Of a stretch of 64,000 nt of DNA, positions 8,684 to 22,069 are shown piece by piece. Below the pieces are notes generated by a model. It had not been told where the DNA came from and made no database searches. It was given only the letters and a program-made list of their open reading frames with translations. The DNA lies in NCBI GenBank assembly GCA_021325025.1, contig JAJPHZ010000035.1:496001-560000 (forward strand), read 5' to 3'. A program made the position numbers and the translations under genes. Each line of letters opens with the position of its first letter. Positions within the stretch are counted from its first letter, which is position 1. The DNA is from Pseudomonadota bacterium. GTDB lineage: Bacteria; Desulfobacterota; Binatia; Binatales; Binataceae.

Positions 8684-10807
8684 ATGGACAAAACCGCGAT
8701 CGGAGCGGTGCTGGCCGCAGTCAAGGCCCAGGGCCGCACCTCGCTAACCGCACCCGAAGCAAAGGCGGTGTGCGACGCCTGCGCCATCGCCGTGCCCCGC
8801 GAAGGTCTGGCCACTTCCGCCAAACAGGCCGCCGCCATCGCGGGCGAGATTGGCTACCCGGTGGTGATGAAGATTGTTTCGCCGCAAATTTTGCACAAGA
8901 CCGAAGCGGGCGGGGTGATCACAAACCTCACCAAGGCCGCCGACGTCCGCAAAGCCTACCAAACGATCATCAGCAACGCCAAAGCGTATGCCCCGAACGC
9001 CACCATTCATGGCGTGCAAGTTCAACAGATGGTGCGCGGCGCTCACGAAGTAATCGTCGGCGCGGTCACAGATCCCAGTTTCGGCAAGCTTGCCGCCTTC
9101 GGGCTGGGCGGCGTGCTGGTCGAGGTGCACAAGGACGTCGCCTTCCGCCTGGCGCCGACGCCGCACCAGGAGGCGCTGGCCATGATCAACGGAATCGGCG
9201 CGGCGCAAATCCTGCGCGGCGTGCGCGGCGCGCCGCCCGCGGATCAGGAGGCGCTGGCGGCGCTGATCTGCAAGGTCTCGCAACTGGTGGATGAGTTTGC
9301 GGAAATCTCCGAGGTCGATCTCAACCCGGTGTTCGCCGGACCCGAAGGCGCCGTGGCCGCCGACGTCCGCATCATCGTGGACCCCGATCCTCCCGCCCCG
9401 CCGGTGCGGCCCAGCCAGACGGAAATCCTGGCCGCGATGAACCGCATCATGCGGCCTGACTCGGTGGCGGTGATCGGCGCGTCGGCCGAAGACGGCAAGA
9501 TCGGCAACTCGGTGATGCGCAATCTGATCGACGGCGGCTACCGGGGCGAGATCTATCCGATCCATCCGCGGCTGGAGGAAGTGCTGGGCAAGAAGGCCTA
9601 TCGCAGCGTCAAGGATATCGCGGGTCCGGTGGATGTGGCGGTGTTTGCGATTCCCGCGCGCGCCGTGGCCGCCGCGCTGGCGGAATGCGGCGAGAAGCGG
9701 GTCGCCGGCGCAGTCCTGATTCCGTCGGGCTTCGCCGAGACCGGCAACCGCGACTTGCAGGACGAGGTCGTCGCGGTTGCGCGGCGCTACAACATCCGGC
9801 TGATGGGGCCGAACATCTACGGCTTTTACTATACCCCGAAAAATCTCTGCGCTACTTTCTGTACGCCATACGACGTCAAGGGCAAGGTGGCGCTCTCCTC
9901 GCAAAGCGGCGGCGTGGGGATGGCGATCGTCGGCTTTTCCCGCTCCGCCAAGATGGGCGTGTCCGCCATCGTCGGCCTGGGCAACAAGTCCGATATCGAC
10001 GAGGACGACCTGCTGACCTTCTTTGAACAGGATGACAACACCCAGGCGATCGCGATGCATTTCGAAGACCTCAAGGACGGCCGCGCCTTTGCCGAAACCG
10101 CGGCGCGGGTGGCAAAGAAAAAGCCGGTGGTGGTGCTCAAGGCGGGCCGCACTGCGTCTGGCGCGCGCGCGGCGCGCTCGCACACCGCAGCGCTGGCCGG
10201 CGACGACCGGGTGTACGACGACATCCTGCACCAGGCCGGGGTGGTGCGCGCCCGCAGTCTCAACGACCTGCTCCAGTTCGCGCGATGCCTGCCGATGCTG
10301 CCCACGCCGCGGGGCGAGAACGTGGTGATCATCACCGGCGCCGGCGGCTCGGGCGTGCTGCTGGCCGACGCCTGCACCGACTGGCGGCTGCAGTTGATGG
10401 CGATGCCGCCGGATCTGGACGAGGCGTTCAAAAAATTCATCCCGCCCTTCGGCGCGTCGGGCAATCCGGTGGATATTACCGGCGGCGAACCGCCCGCCAC
10501 TTATCGCAACACCATCGCACTGGGATTGCAGGACGCGCGTATCCATGCGCTGGTCCTCGGCTACTGGCATACGATCATCACGCCGCCGATGGTGTTTGCG
10601 CGGCTGGTCAGCGAGGTGGTGGAGGAATACCGCGCGCGCGGCGTCGACAAGCCGGTGGTTGCCTCGCTGGTGGGCGACGTGGAAGTCGAGGAAGCGTCGC
10701 GCTACCTGTTCGATCACAACATCCCGGCCTATCCTTACACCACCGAGTTGCCGGTGGCGGTGCTGGGCGCGAAGTATCAATGGGCCCGGCGCGCCGGCTT
10801 GATTTGA
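8684..10807 (+). CDS. ADP-forming acyl-CoA (acetyl-CoA) synthetase, beta-alpha fusion
   Basis: Acyl-CoA + ADP + Pi to acid + CoA + ATP (or the reverse), cytosolic. The 707-residue chain has the ATP-grasp (beta) part first (about 1-235: GYPVVMKIVSPQILHKTEAGG), then the CoA-binding Rossmann part (about 250-380: SVAVIGASAEDGKIGN), then the succinyl-CoA-ligase-like part. His-500 lies in ARSHTAALAG, matching the phospho-histidine of the family. The beta-first order differs from the archaeal Acd alpha/beta layout but occurs in bacterial fusions. The ATG at 8684 has GAGGAG upstream. Propionyl- or other short-chain acids are possible alternatives to acetate. Confidence 0.9.
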   Translation: MDKTAIGAVLAAVKAQGRTSLTAPEAKAVCDACAIAVPREGLATSAKQAAAIAGEIGYPVVMKIVSPQILHKTEAGGVITNLTKAADVRKAYQTIISNAKAYAPNATIHGVQVQQMVRGAHEVIVGAVTDPSFGKLAAFGLGGVLVEVHKDVAFRLAPTPHQEALAMINGIGAAQILRGVRGAPPADQEALAALICKVSQLVDEFAEISEVDLNPVFAGPEGAVAADVRIIVDPDPPAPPVRPSQTEILAAMNRIMRPDSVAVIGASAEDGKIGNSVMRNLIDGGYRGEIYPIHPRLEEVLGKKAYRSVKDIAGPVDVAVFAIPARAVAAALAECGEKRVAGAVLIPSGFAETGNRDLQDEVVAVARRYNIRLMGPNIYGFYYTPKNLCATFCTPYDVKGKVALSSQSGGVGMAIVGFSRSAKMGVSAIVGLGNKSDIDEDDLLTFFEQDDNTQAIAMHFEDLKDGRAFAETAARVAKKKPVVVLKAGRTASGARAARSHTAALAGDDRVYDDILHQAGVVRARSLNDLLQFARCLPMLPTPRGENVVIITGAGGSGVLLADACTDWRLQLMAMPPDLDEAFKKFIPPFGASGNPVDITGGEPPATYRNTIALGLQDARIHALVLGYWHTIITPPMVFARLVSEVVEEYRARGVDKPVVASLVGDVEVEEASRYLFDHNIPAYPYTTELPVAVLGAKYQWARRAGLI

Positions 10808-10847
10808 GAATGCTGCGGTAAACTTCAAGTAAACGGCGGCTAATTGC

Positions 10848-10880
10848 TTGACAAACGCGGGCTGCCCCTGATGTTGTCAA
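10848..10880 (+). promoter_or_regulatory. TTGACAA/TTGTCAA inverted repeat with consensus -35
   Basis: The 7-bp arms TTGACAA (10848-10854) and TTGTCAA (10874-10880) flank 19 bases just before the start of the large membrane protein gene. The left arm holds a perfect sigma70 -35 hexamer, but the sequence at the -10 distance is poor (ATGTTG/TGTTGT). It could be a weak, activator-dependent promoter or an operator. Confidence 0.3.
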
Positions 10881-10892
10881 GTTGTTCCAATA

Positions 10893-13800
10893 ATGATCCC
10901 GCCTGTAAGCAGGGCGGGAATCTTCGGGGGAGTGGACAGTCAGCCAAAGCGTCTTCAGGCCACGGCGCTCTTTTTGGGCGCCGTGCTGACCATCGGTGGC
11001 GTGTTCGCGGCCGCCTATCTCCTCTACCCGCTGCAGCGCGAGCCCCGGCTGATAAAGCGCAACTACCGGTTGCTGGCCGCGATTGCCGGTCAGGTCGGCA
11101 AGCGGATCGAGGGGCTGCGGCGCGCGGTCCAGACCGCTTACGACGATGCGGCCAGCCCCTGCTGGCCGCGCGACGATCGCGCGCTGCAATGCGTGGCGCG
11201 CAGTGCCTTGCCCGCCGAGCTGCGCCAGGCTGGCGCTGCGGGCCGCAACGGCGCGCAGGTGGCGGCGTATGTCCACGACGACAGCGGAGTTTTAAAAGCC
11301 TACTTTATGGCACCCGAGGCGCCGGCCCAGGGTCAAGCGGCGTCAGCTTCGGCCGCTGCACAGGAAATTCCTGAAACCGAGCTGGGAAAATTCATCAACG
11401 AGGTGGTTGAGCCTTACGGCTACTTCGACACCATTTTGCTGGCCTCCGCGCAAGGCAAGGTGCTCTACCAGTCCGACGTCCCGATCGTGGACGGCCGCGC
11501 CCTGTATCATTCCACCATCAGCACCGGGCGCGTCAGCGACATCCGGGAACTGATTGCGGCCGAACACGACGCGCAACAGAAGGAAGACGCGACCGAGCAT
11601 ACCGCGGGCGCGCAGCCCTCCGCCGCGCTGCCGCGCTACGTATTTTCGCCCGCCAGGGTCGAAACGGTCCGATACCTGGGCGAGCAGTATCTCCTGTTCG
11701 CGCAGCCCGTGCTCGCTCACGTGGCGATCGCGCAGGACCGGGGCGCGCCGACGGGGCAATCCACCGGTCTGATTCTCTTCGGCCTGGTTTCCAGCCGCAG
11801 CTTTACCGCGGAGACCCGCCAGATTCCCTGGGAATGGCTTGGCGGGCTGGTTTTCCTGCTGGTCTTGACTTTTCTTTCCTGGCCGCTGCTCAGACTGTGG
11901 CGCATGGGCCCGGGCGAGCCGCTGCGCGGTGTCGATGTCCGCATCATCTCGTTCGTGTTCATGACTGGCGCGATGGTAGTTACTTTCTTCGTGCTCGATC
12001 TCGGCTTCTACGCGGGGATTTCTGCGCACTTCGACGATCTGCTCCAGCCACTGGCAGCCGCAATCAAACATCGACTGGAGGCCGAAATCGTCGATGCTGA
12101 CCGCCAGCTTGCGGCGGTGCTCAACAACGGCCCATGCCTTGCCTGTTGCGCCGCCTGCCAGGAAGCGGGAGTCAACGCGAGCAGCTACCTGGCGGACCTT
12201 ATGCTGGTCGATGCCGACGGTCAGCCGACCTGCCGGTGGTACGCCCAGTCCGGCGCGCAAGCGGAAACCCGCCAACTCAAACGTGCCGACAAGCCACCGC
12301 GGATGCGGTTGGCCGATCGCTCCTACTTTCGCGACGCACGCGCCGGCCTGTTGTTGTGGAGCCTTCCAGAGCTGCGCCGCGGATGCAGCGGCGCATCCTG
12401 CGCCGTCGCGGTGGAGGTCGTCAGTTCCAGAATCTCGGGAGAAGATGTGCTGGTGGTGGCGCGTCCGGTGGATGAAGCTGGTGCTTCGGGCCTCGAACAA
12501 CCGTGCCCGCAATCAGCCTTGTCCGACGGGCAACGCCGGCCAGCGGTCGGCCTGATCGCGACCCGGATGATCCCGTTTACACGGCCGGTGCTGCCCATCG
12601 GCTACGGATTCGCCGTCGTCAACGATCAGGGCGACGTGCAAATCCATTCGCTGGCCAGCCGCAACAAGCGCGAGAACCTGTTCCGCGAATGCGACGACGC
12701 TACCGGCGTGCGCGCCGCGGTCGGCACGCGCATGCCGGCGCGCCTGGACGTCTCATACTCGGGCCGCCAATACCGGATATTTGTCATGCCCTTGAACAAC
12801 ACGCCCTGGTCGCTGGTGGTGTTCAGGGACAAGCAACTGTTGTGGGCGGCCAATTCCGAAATCATCAGCTCCTGGACGATGCTGACGCTGCTGTACCTGG
12901 CAGCCTGGATGCTCAGCACGATCGTCCTGCAGGTATGCGATTCCACTTACTCGGCCGCCTGGCTGTGGCCCTGCCGCTACGGCGGCGGCGCGCGCTGCTA
13001 CTGGCTGGCCGCGGCCCAGACCGCCCTGCTGGGTGCGATCGCGTTTCTAAGCCTGCAACGCGCCGCGGATCTCAGGCCGCTGGGACGCTTGGCACCGCTG
13101 TTGGTTCATTTCGGGATGGTGCTGGTCTTTCCGGCCCTCACCATCGCGGCGGCCTGTCTGGCCCTGGCCGGGGAGGGTGCGCTTGGATTCTGGGAGAAGA
13201 AAATTTCGCGGGCGGTGGCAATCGGCGGGGGGATTTTGGCCGGAACATATGTGCTGCTACTGATTGTACTCTTTCTTAGCCCCCGAGTTCGACTTGACTG
13301 GCACCTGCCCGCGCTGATGGCGGGCGCAGGCCTGCTCGGCGCCGTCTGCCTGATCCTCACCAATAACCCAAGGGCGGTGCCCGACCGGCGGGCAGCGTCC
13401 GCTGCGGCCGCCGCTGCACCGCAGGAGACCGCCTTTCGCTTCGCCTATGTGACGATGCTGTTTTCCCTGGTGACGGCTTTGGCAGTGGTGCCCGCTATGG
13501 TCTTCTTCCACGCCGCCAGTGATATGGAGGTCACCAATCTGTCGCGGATGGCGCAGATGCGGTGGGTTGGCGCGCTGGCGGCACGCGCCAGGCGGCTGCA
13601 CGCGGAAGCCGGCATCAACGCCGCTTCGGCTATCTCCGCCAGCCGCTTTGCTGACATGCAAGACATCTATCCCCTGCATGGCTTCCCCGGTCCGATCAAA
13701 TGGCAGGACGGCGCAGGCGCGGGCACACTACCTGTGCCGCCCGCGGAGCACGTGCCGTTGATCGCCGAGTTACTCAACGGATTGGAGCTTCCCGCATTTA

Positions 13801-14582
13801 CCCCGCTGATGTCGTTTGCCGCCGAACTGCGCATGATGACCTCGGTAAGCGACCCCGAACGGCTTGCGCCCTATAGTTGGGAGCAAAGCGCCGGCGGCGA
13901 AGTCATGGTCGTGCACGACAGCAGCCTGCACGAACTGCTGGGCAAAAGCGCCAAGTGGGACCATCTGGCGCTGCCAGCCGCTGGCGCCGGGCCCGCAGCG
14001 CGGCCGGATTGCGTGGGGCGCGGCTTTCCCTGCTTCGGCAGCACACGATGCTGGCCGATTTTCGTAGCGATGGTGCTGGGTGGCGGGTTTGCGGCGTTTG
14101 CGGTATTCGCGACGCTGTGGTCGATCGCATGCAAGCTCTTTTTGCTTGACGCCGATGTAAATGGCGTCGCGCTTTCCGCCGCCCCGCCTGTGCAGTTGAA
14201 CGCGGGCGAAAAGCTTGCGCTGTGGCATCTGGTTCGCCTGGGTTTCTTCAGCCCCGGCGACGGTGCCACGGCACACGCGCTTTTCAGGCGCGGGGCGTTA
14301 TGCCGCAACCCGGCTTTTCACGTGCGCGATGTGGAGTACAAACAGATACTGCAGCTCGACAACAATGAGATGCTCGAACTGGAGCGCCAAGCCCATCCGC
14401 CCGTCGGCCCGCGCCTGCATCATGTGCTCCTGCCGGCGCTTGCCCTGGCGATGGCGTTTTTGTTCCTCACTCAGCGCGAGCTCTTCAATTCGGCGGTCGC
14501 GCTGATCGCAACGCTCGCCGCAGCCTTGCCCACGGTGCTGAAATTTTTCTCCCAGTTGGGTGGCAGTCCCGAGAAGACCTGA
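10893..14582 (+). CDS. very large Cache-like multi-domain membrane protein, function unknown
   Basis: 1,229 residues, not assigned to a named family. Predicted order: TM about 22-46; extracytoplasmic domain 1 (about 47-308) with a Cache-like stretch (YFDTILLASAQGKVLYQSD); two TMs (about 312-375); extracytoplasmic domain 2 (about 378-650) with Cache-like GYGFAVVNDQGDVQIHS and several Cys (CLACCAAC near 411); a cluster of TMs (about 660-830); a third exported loop (about 870-1040); TM near 1055; a soluble winged-helix-like stretch (EKLALWHLVRLGFFSPGDG); and a C-terminal hairpin holding TQRELFNSAVALIATLAA. No kinase, cyclase, HAMP, GGDEF or methyl-accepting domain was seen. The start is uncertain: ATG 10893 lacks a clear site and GTG 10932 follows GGGGGA too closely. 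Confidence 0.75.
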   Translation: MIPPVSRAGIFGGVDSQPKRLQATALFLGAVLTIGGVFAAAYLLYPLQREPRLIKRNYRLLAAIAGQVGKRIEGLRRAVQTAYDDAASPCWPRDDRALQCVARSALPAELRQAGAAGRNGAQVAAYVHDDSGVLKAYFMAPEAPAQGQAASASAAAQEIPETELGKFINEVVEPYGYFDTILLASAQGKVLYQSDVPIVDGRALYHSTISTGRVSDIRELIAAEHDAQQKEDATEHTAGAQPSAALPRYVFSPARVETVRYLGEQYLLFAQPVLAHVAIAQDRGAPTGQSTGLILFGLVSSRSFTAETRQIPWEWLGGLVFLLVLTFLSWPLLRLWRMGPGEPLRGVDVRIISFVFMTGAMVVTFFVLDLGFYAGISAHFDDLLQPLAAAIKHRLEAEIVDADRQLAAVLNNGPCLACCAACQEAGVNASSYLADLMLVDADGQPTCRWYAQSGAQAETRQLKRADKPPRMRLADRSYFRDARAGLLLWSLPELRRGCSGASCAVAVEVVSSRISGEDVLVVARPVDEAGASGLEQPCPQSALSDGQRRPAVGLIATRMIPFTRPVLPIGYGFAVVNDQGDVQIHSLASRNKRENLFRECDDATGVRAAVGTRMPARLDVSYSGRQYRIFVMPLNNTPWSLVVFRDKQLLWAANSEIISSWTMLTLLYLAAWMLSTIVLQVCDSTYSAAWLWPCRYGGGARCYWLAAAQTALLGAIAFLSLQRAADLRPLGRLAPLLVHFGMVLVFPALTIAAACLALAGEGALGFWEKKISRAVAIGGGILAGTYVLLLIVLFLSPRVRLDWHLPALMAGAGLLGAVCLILTNNPRAVPDRRAASAAAAAAPQETAFRFAYVTMLFSLVTALAVVPAMVFFHAASDMEVTNLSRMAQMRWVGALAARARRLHAEAGINAASAISASRFADMQDIYPLHGFPGPIKWQDGAGAGTLPVPPAEHVPLIAELLNGLELPAFTPLMSFAAELRMMTSVSDPERLAPYSWEQSAGGEVMVVHDSSLHELLGKSAKWDHLALPAAGAGPAARPDCVGRGFPCFGSTRCWPIFVAMVLGGGFAAFAVFATLWSIACKLFLLDADVNGVALSAAPPVQLNAGEKLALWHLVRLGFFSPGDGATAHALFRRGALCRNPAFHVRDVEYKQILQLDNNEMLELERQAHPPVGPRLHHVLLPALALAMAFLFLTQRELFNSAVALIATLAAALPTVLKFFSQLGGSPEKT

Positions 14583-14639
14583 GGTTAAGGTGCTGTCGGA
14601 GCAAGATGTGCTTGACGCGCGCCCGGCCGACCGGATGCC

Positions 14640-17012
14640 TCAAGCCGGGCGGCCGGTTGCAACCGCTGCCGCATAGCGCAATCCGCCGGGCGCGGCGGCG
14701 CCGGGGATGCCCGCAAGATGCGTTTCCAACTCCGACATCAGGAACTCCAGCCGGCGCATCGATTGCAGTTGGTCCAGCATCCGGCGGCGCTGCTCTGCGG
14801 GCCAGGCCGCGATCCGTGCGAAGCCCTGCGCCTGTATACGGTTGCTGAACTCCTCCAGCGGACGCGCAATCTCTGCGCTCGAATGCCCGCTTGCCAACGC
14901 TCGCGCCGCTGCGCTGCGAAGGGATGCGTCGCTTTGGTAGAAGGAAAGCCACGATTCCAGGCGCCGACCGAGCGCGGAAAAGACCGCATCGGCGGCCGCT
15001 TCGGTGGGGTCGTCGAGCCGGGGCGGCGGCTCCTCCAGCCGCCACAGCGCGATGGTGGCCAGCCGATGGGCGATTCTGCGAACGGTACCGGCGGACTGCA
15101 CCACCGCGTCGTGGTCGATCAGGCTGCGGCGCCCTTCCAGCCGCGCGTCGTCCGCGACCTGGAGAATCTCGCTCAGCACCTCGGTGAGTTGGGTGTTGAT
15201 GCGGTGGATTTCGGCGGCGCTGTGGGCCGCGCCACCGGGCACCAGCGCCAGCGTATCGCGCAGCACCTTGCGCAACCGCGGCAGCAGGGAGTCGCCGGCG
15301 TACACCGGCCACAAGCCAAAGAACACCACCGTCACCACGATCGTGCCGAGCAGAATTCCCCACGTGCGCCACAGCGGCGCGTAAATGTCGGGCGAAGGGC
15401 TCAGGCCCGCGAACACCAGCAGAAAGGTCGTGCCCAGTTGCTTGCCCGCGTATGCGATTCGACCGCTGCTTAACGATGAGTAGGCGGAGATGAACAATAC
15501 GGCAAAAACCACCGCCATGTATGCAGGCAGCGACCCGAAGTTGGGCGATGCGACTATGATCGCCAGCAGCGACACGGCGCCGCCCACGACCGCGCCGACG
15601 ATGCGCAGAATCATCTTGCGCAGCGAAGCGCCGTAGGTGGGCAGCGCAGTCACGATGATCGTGGTCAGGATGGTGGAGAGGTCGGCGCGCTGAGTCAGCA
15701 GACCGATCACATATCCGATGACCACGCACAGTGCGACCTTCAGGCAATACGCAATCAGCGCCGGGTCGGATTGGGGCGCAGGCATCGCCTGGGTTGTTGG
15801 GGCCGGCTGTGGTGCCGCCGGCGGTTCGTCCAGCGGCCGCTCGATCAGCCCGACGATCTCGTGGAGGCTTTCGCTGAAGGCGCCAAAATTGGCGATTTCC
15901 CTGCCGCCGGCCTGTTGTATGTAGCGCGGACGCGCCCGTGCGATGGCCGCGTCCAGGGCGTCGAGCGCCGCACCCGCCCGGGCCGCCGCCGGCGAAGGCG
16001 GTGCGTCGGCGCCAGTACGGATCATGATTCGCATCTCGTGCGCCGCCTCCGCCATCGCGGCGGCGATCGCACCGCACGCCGCTTCAAGTGCGGGCCGCAA
16101 CATCTGCCGGATGCCGTGCGATACATCCTCGCGCGCGGCGATAGTCACTCGGTCCACCCGGAGGTGCAGCCGTTCCACCAGCGTGATCGCGGCGAGCAGG
16201 ATCGCGCGCCGATACGCGCCGATTCCTTCGGCGCCGGCCCGATCAAGCAACGCCAACTGCACGGGCATTTCCGACGTCGCCGGCGGCTGGGCGGGCCGCG
16301 CCGCGCCTGCGGCTTCGATGAAATACGCGGCGGCCTGCACGAAGCGCTCGCGTGTACGCTCAACGCTGGCCGCCAGGGATTCAAGCAGGATTGCCGCGGC
16401 CGGGTCGGGCCATAGCCAGGTATCGAACGCCGCGATCAGGCTGAACGCGATGGCGCATGCGCCAAACAGCGCCGCATCGTTCCATCCAAAATCCCGCGGC
16501 GCAAACACCACCCCGTAAAAAGTGTCGAGCGTCACCACCTGCCAGACCAGGCCGATCGAACCCAGCTTGCGCGTTACGATAAGGTAGGTCGAAAGCGCCG
16601 TGACGATGCCGATAAACGGCAGCATCAGCCACGGGCTTTCCGCCAGGATTCCAGCCAGCGGCACCGCGGCGGCGAGGATCGGTGCGGTGATGGCAAGGTA
16701 GGACGCGGCCGTGCGCGGCGACAGCATCGCCACCGGCCCCAGCATCAGCCACACGACATACGGTCCCAACTCGCTGCGCACGTGCGCCGCCGCCATCAGG
16801 CCCGCGCCGATGGTTGCGATCGCGGCCAGGCGTATCGAGGTTGCCAGCCGGTGCGGACGCGGCGCCAATTCCTCGGCCAGCAGCGCCGCAAGCCATTGAA
16901 GCCATCCGGGTGCGTCGGGGTTGCGCGTTTCGAAATTGCGGCCCATCGCTGGGTCTTTAACATTTTTTGCGCGCGCAGGCGCGGCCGGAGGCAGATGCTC
17001 CAAATTGCGCAT
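14640..17012 (-). CDS. FUSC-family inner-membrane transporter
   Basis: A 790-residue protein of the FUSC / aromatic-acid exporter type. There are two hydrophobic blocks of about five or six TMs (about 60-220 and 420-580), each followed by a long helical soluble region, the classic duplicated layout. The second block contains the FUSC core (LSTILTTIIVTALPTYGASLRKMILRIVGAVVGG, read in part). Likely role is efflux of organic anions or aromatic acids; substrate unknown. It converges on the Cache-like gene and is divergent from metH, leaving under 60 bases for both promoters. An alternative start is the internal ATG at 16946 (MGRNFE). Confidence 0.82.
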   Translation of the reverse strand: MRNLEHLPPAAPARAKNVKDPAMGRNFETRNPDAPGWLQWLAALLAEELAPRPHRLATSIRLAAIATIGAGLMAAAHVRSELGPYVVWLMLGPVAMLSPRTAASYLAITAPILAAAVPLAGILAESPWLMLPFIGIVTALSTYLIVTRKLGSIGLVWQVVTLDTFYGVVFAPRDFGWNDAALFGACAIAFSLIAAFDTWLWPDPAAAILLESLAASVERTRERFVQAAAYFIEAAGAARPAQPPATSEMPVQLALLDRAGAEGIGAYRRAILLAAITLVERLHLRVDRVTIAAREDVSHGIRQMLRPALEAACGAIAAAMAEAAHEMRIMIRTGADAPPSPAAARAGAALDALDAAIARARPRYIQQAGGREIANFGAFSESLHEIVGLIERPLDEPPAAPQPAPTTQAMPAPQSDPALIAYCLKVALCVVIGYVIGLLTQRADLSTILTTIIVTALPTYGASLRKMILRIVGAVVGGAVSLLAIIVASPNFGSLPAYMAVVFAVLFISAYSSLSSGRIAYAGKQLGTTFLLVFAGLSPSPDIYAPLWRTWGILLGTIVVTVVFFGLWPVYAGDSLLPRLRKVLRDTLALVPGGAAHSAAEIHRINTQLTEVLSEILQVADDARLEGRRSLIDHDAVVQSAGTVRRIAHRLATIALWRLEEPPPRLDDPTEAAADAVFSALGRRLESWLSFYQSDASLRSAAARALASGHSSAEIARPLEEFSNRIQAQGFARIAAWPAEQRRRMLDQLQSMRRLEFLMSELETHLAGIPGAAAPGGLRYAAAVATGRPA

Positions 17013-17069
17013 CGCCGTAAGCTAAGATAGATTGTCAGGTTCATATTGCGAAAAATCGTTGCGTATCCG

Positions 17070-20597
<3,528 letters not shown>

Positions 20598-20732
20598 ACC
20601 GCCGGGCATCAGGGTGGCTCGGACGAAGCACGCGGGTTTTTCTTCTAGGCTTACCGGCCTCTACAGATTTGAGGTAGGGTATGTGGGCGACCGATCTGCC
20701 GCGTCCAAACGCGCCCCAACGTGCATTAAGGG

Positions 20733-21067
20733 ACCGCCGGAGCCTTCCGGCATAAGCGCAGCTTTGACGCAATCGACCGGCGCCTGGATGCGATGAACCA
20801 GCGGAACGAGCACTTGGAGATGCGAGTCACCAACCGCGACAAGCAAGTCGAGATTCAGGACAAGCTGATCGTCAATTCGACAAACGTGTTGAAGGCACCT
20901 TCAACGAAGTCAGGTGGGAGTTCGCCGCCATTCACTCCGAGATCCGCCATTTCGAGCAATTCGCCGACGTGCGCGGCGCAGCGCCGTTATCAGTGCCAGT
21001 TGACGTCGTGGCACAATCGGCGCCTCGCCTCTGAATCCGGGACAGCCGGTAGACGCAAACAAGCATA
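20733..21067 (+). pseudogene. frameshifted coiled-coil protein remnant
   Basis: One frame reads FDAIDRRLDAMNQRNEHLEM and on to about 20876; moving by one base, the next frame reads FDKRVEGTFNEVRWEFAAIH and HSEIRHFEQFADV. Both halves have the same amphipathic, charged helical style, so a single-base change has probably split one short coiled-coil gene. No start with a ribosome-binding site is visible upstream. The rest of the 20598-21223 gap shows nothing else I can support. Family not recognised. Confidence 0.6.
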
Positions 21068-21223
21068 ACCGACCGCTAAAGCAATCGATGACGGCCCGAT
21101 GGCTCAGCTGTCATGAGGAACCCGGATTGAGCTGACAAATGGAGCAGCGCTCATGAAGAGGATTTTGGAGTGCGATGCTACCCTGCTCAACCACGGCTGG
21201 CCTGACGCAAAAGGGAGTTTCAA

Positions 21224-22069
21224 ATGCCGGTGATCATGTTCAACGATTCGCCGTCCCACGCGGTGGCGCCGGGCGTGACGCGTTCGCGGCTGGCGCCGGG
21301 CGGCAAGGATGGTCCGGGTGGGATCGTGCGGGACTCGGATCAGCCCGGCGGCTGCACCTGGACTGAGATATGGTCCCTCGGGCGGCCCGAGGACCAGTGG
21401 CGCATGCAAATTCCGGACATCCGGATGGCGCCGAACCAGATGTGGCCCTTGCACTGGCACGACTGCTGGACGGCAGTCGTCGTGCTGGACGGCAGCCTGT
21501 TGATGGGAGATTGGTGGATGCAGCGAGGCGACGTGCTGATCGCGGCCCCGGGCGTCGAGTACGGTCTCCTATTGAACGGTCCCAAGGGCTGCCAGTTGCT
21601 CGAGATCTTCGCCCGCGACACTCTGTCGCCCGGCGGCTACGGCGAGGAGTACCGGGATCATCCTACGCTGGTGTATGTGAAAGGACTTGAGACGACTGGT
21701 TTCTTTCCGCGCCCACCCGCGCTGGTGGAGAACGCGCGCCGACAGGTTGTTCCGGTCGATGGCACGCCCGGCCTGCAAAAAGGACATCTGGACGGCAACG
21801 CCTGCTGGAACCTCGGCGATCCGGATGACCCCGAACGCGGGATCATCTTCGACCGCAAGCTCACGGCTGGTGCGACGCTGCCGCCCGTGTCGGTAAGCGA
21901 CTGGCGCGGGGCGCTCGTCCTCGACGGGTCAATGAGGGTGGGTGACATCCCGTTTGCCGCCAACGATCTGTTAGTGGTGGAGCCGCATGCCGAAGTGCCG
22001 GCAATCACCGCCGGCGCCGGCGGCGTGCATCTGCTGGAGATGGCGCGCACAGCCGCCGGGCTAGCCTAG
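21224..22069 (+). CDS. cupin-domain protein
   Basis: 281 residues, soluble. A cupin core is visible near residues 80-125: PLHWHDCW followed by VVVLDGSLLMGD and a later glycine turn (QRGDVLIAAPG). A second, weaker half near 225-275 repeats the pattern (GALVLDGSMRVGD, FAANDLLVVEPHAEVP), so it is probably a bicupin. The metal ligands His-x-His are in the first half only. The ATG has GGGAG upstream. Reaction unknown; cupins of this size include dioxygenases, isomerases and sugar-binding regulators. A different cupin gene is at 53334-54089. Confidence 0.75.
   Translation: MPVIMFNDSPSHAVAPGVTRSRLAPGGKDGPGGIVRDSDQPGGCTWTEIWSLGRPEDQWRMQIPDIRMAPNQMWPLHWHDCWTAVVVLDGSLLMGDWWMQRGDVLIAAPGVEYGLLLNGPKGCQLLEIFARDTLSPGGYGEEYRDHPTLVYVKGLETTGFFPRPPALVENARRQVVPVDGTPGLQKGHLDGNACWNLGDPDDPERGIIFDRKLTAGATLPPVSVSDWRGALVLDGSMRVGDIPFAANDLLVVEPHAEVPAITAGAGGVHLLEMARTAAGLA

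Noticed and set aside
8744..10828. 694-codon minus-strand open frame opposite the acyl-CoA synthetase
   Set aside because: Antisense to a clear enzyme; Arg/His/Gly-rich composition typical of a high-GC shadow frame and no family sequence.
17013..17069. Cobalamin or SAM riboswitch before metH
   Set aside because: Only 57 bases separate the FUSC and metH starts, too short for either riboswitch.
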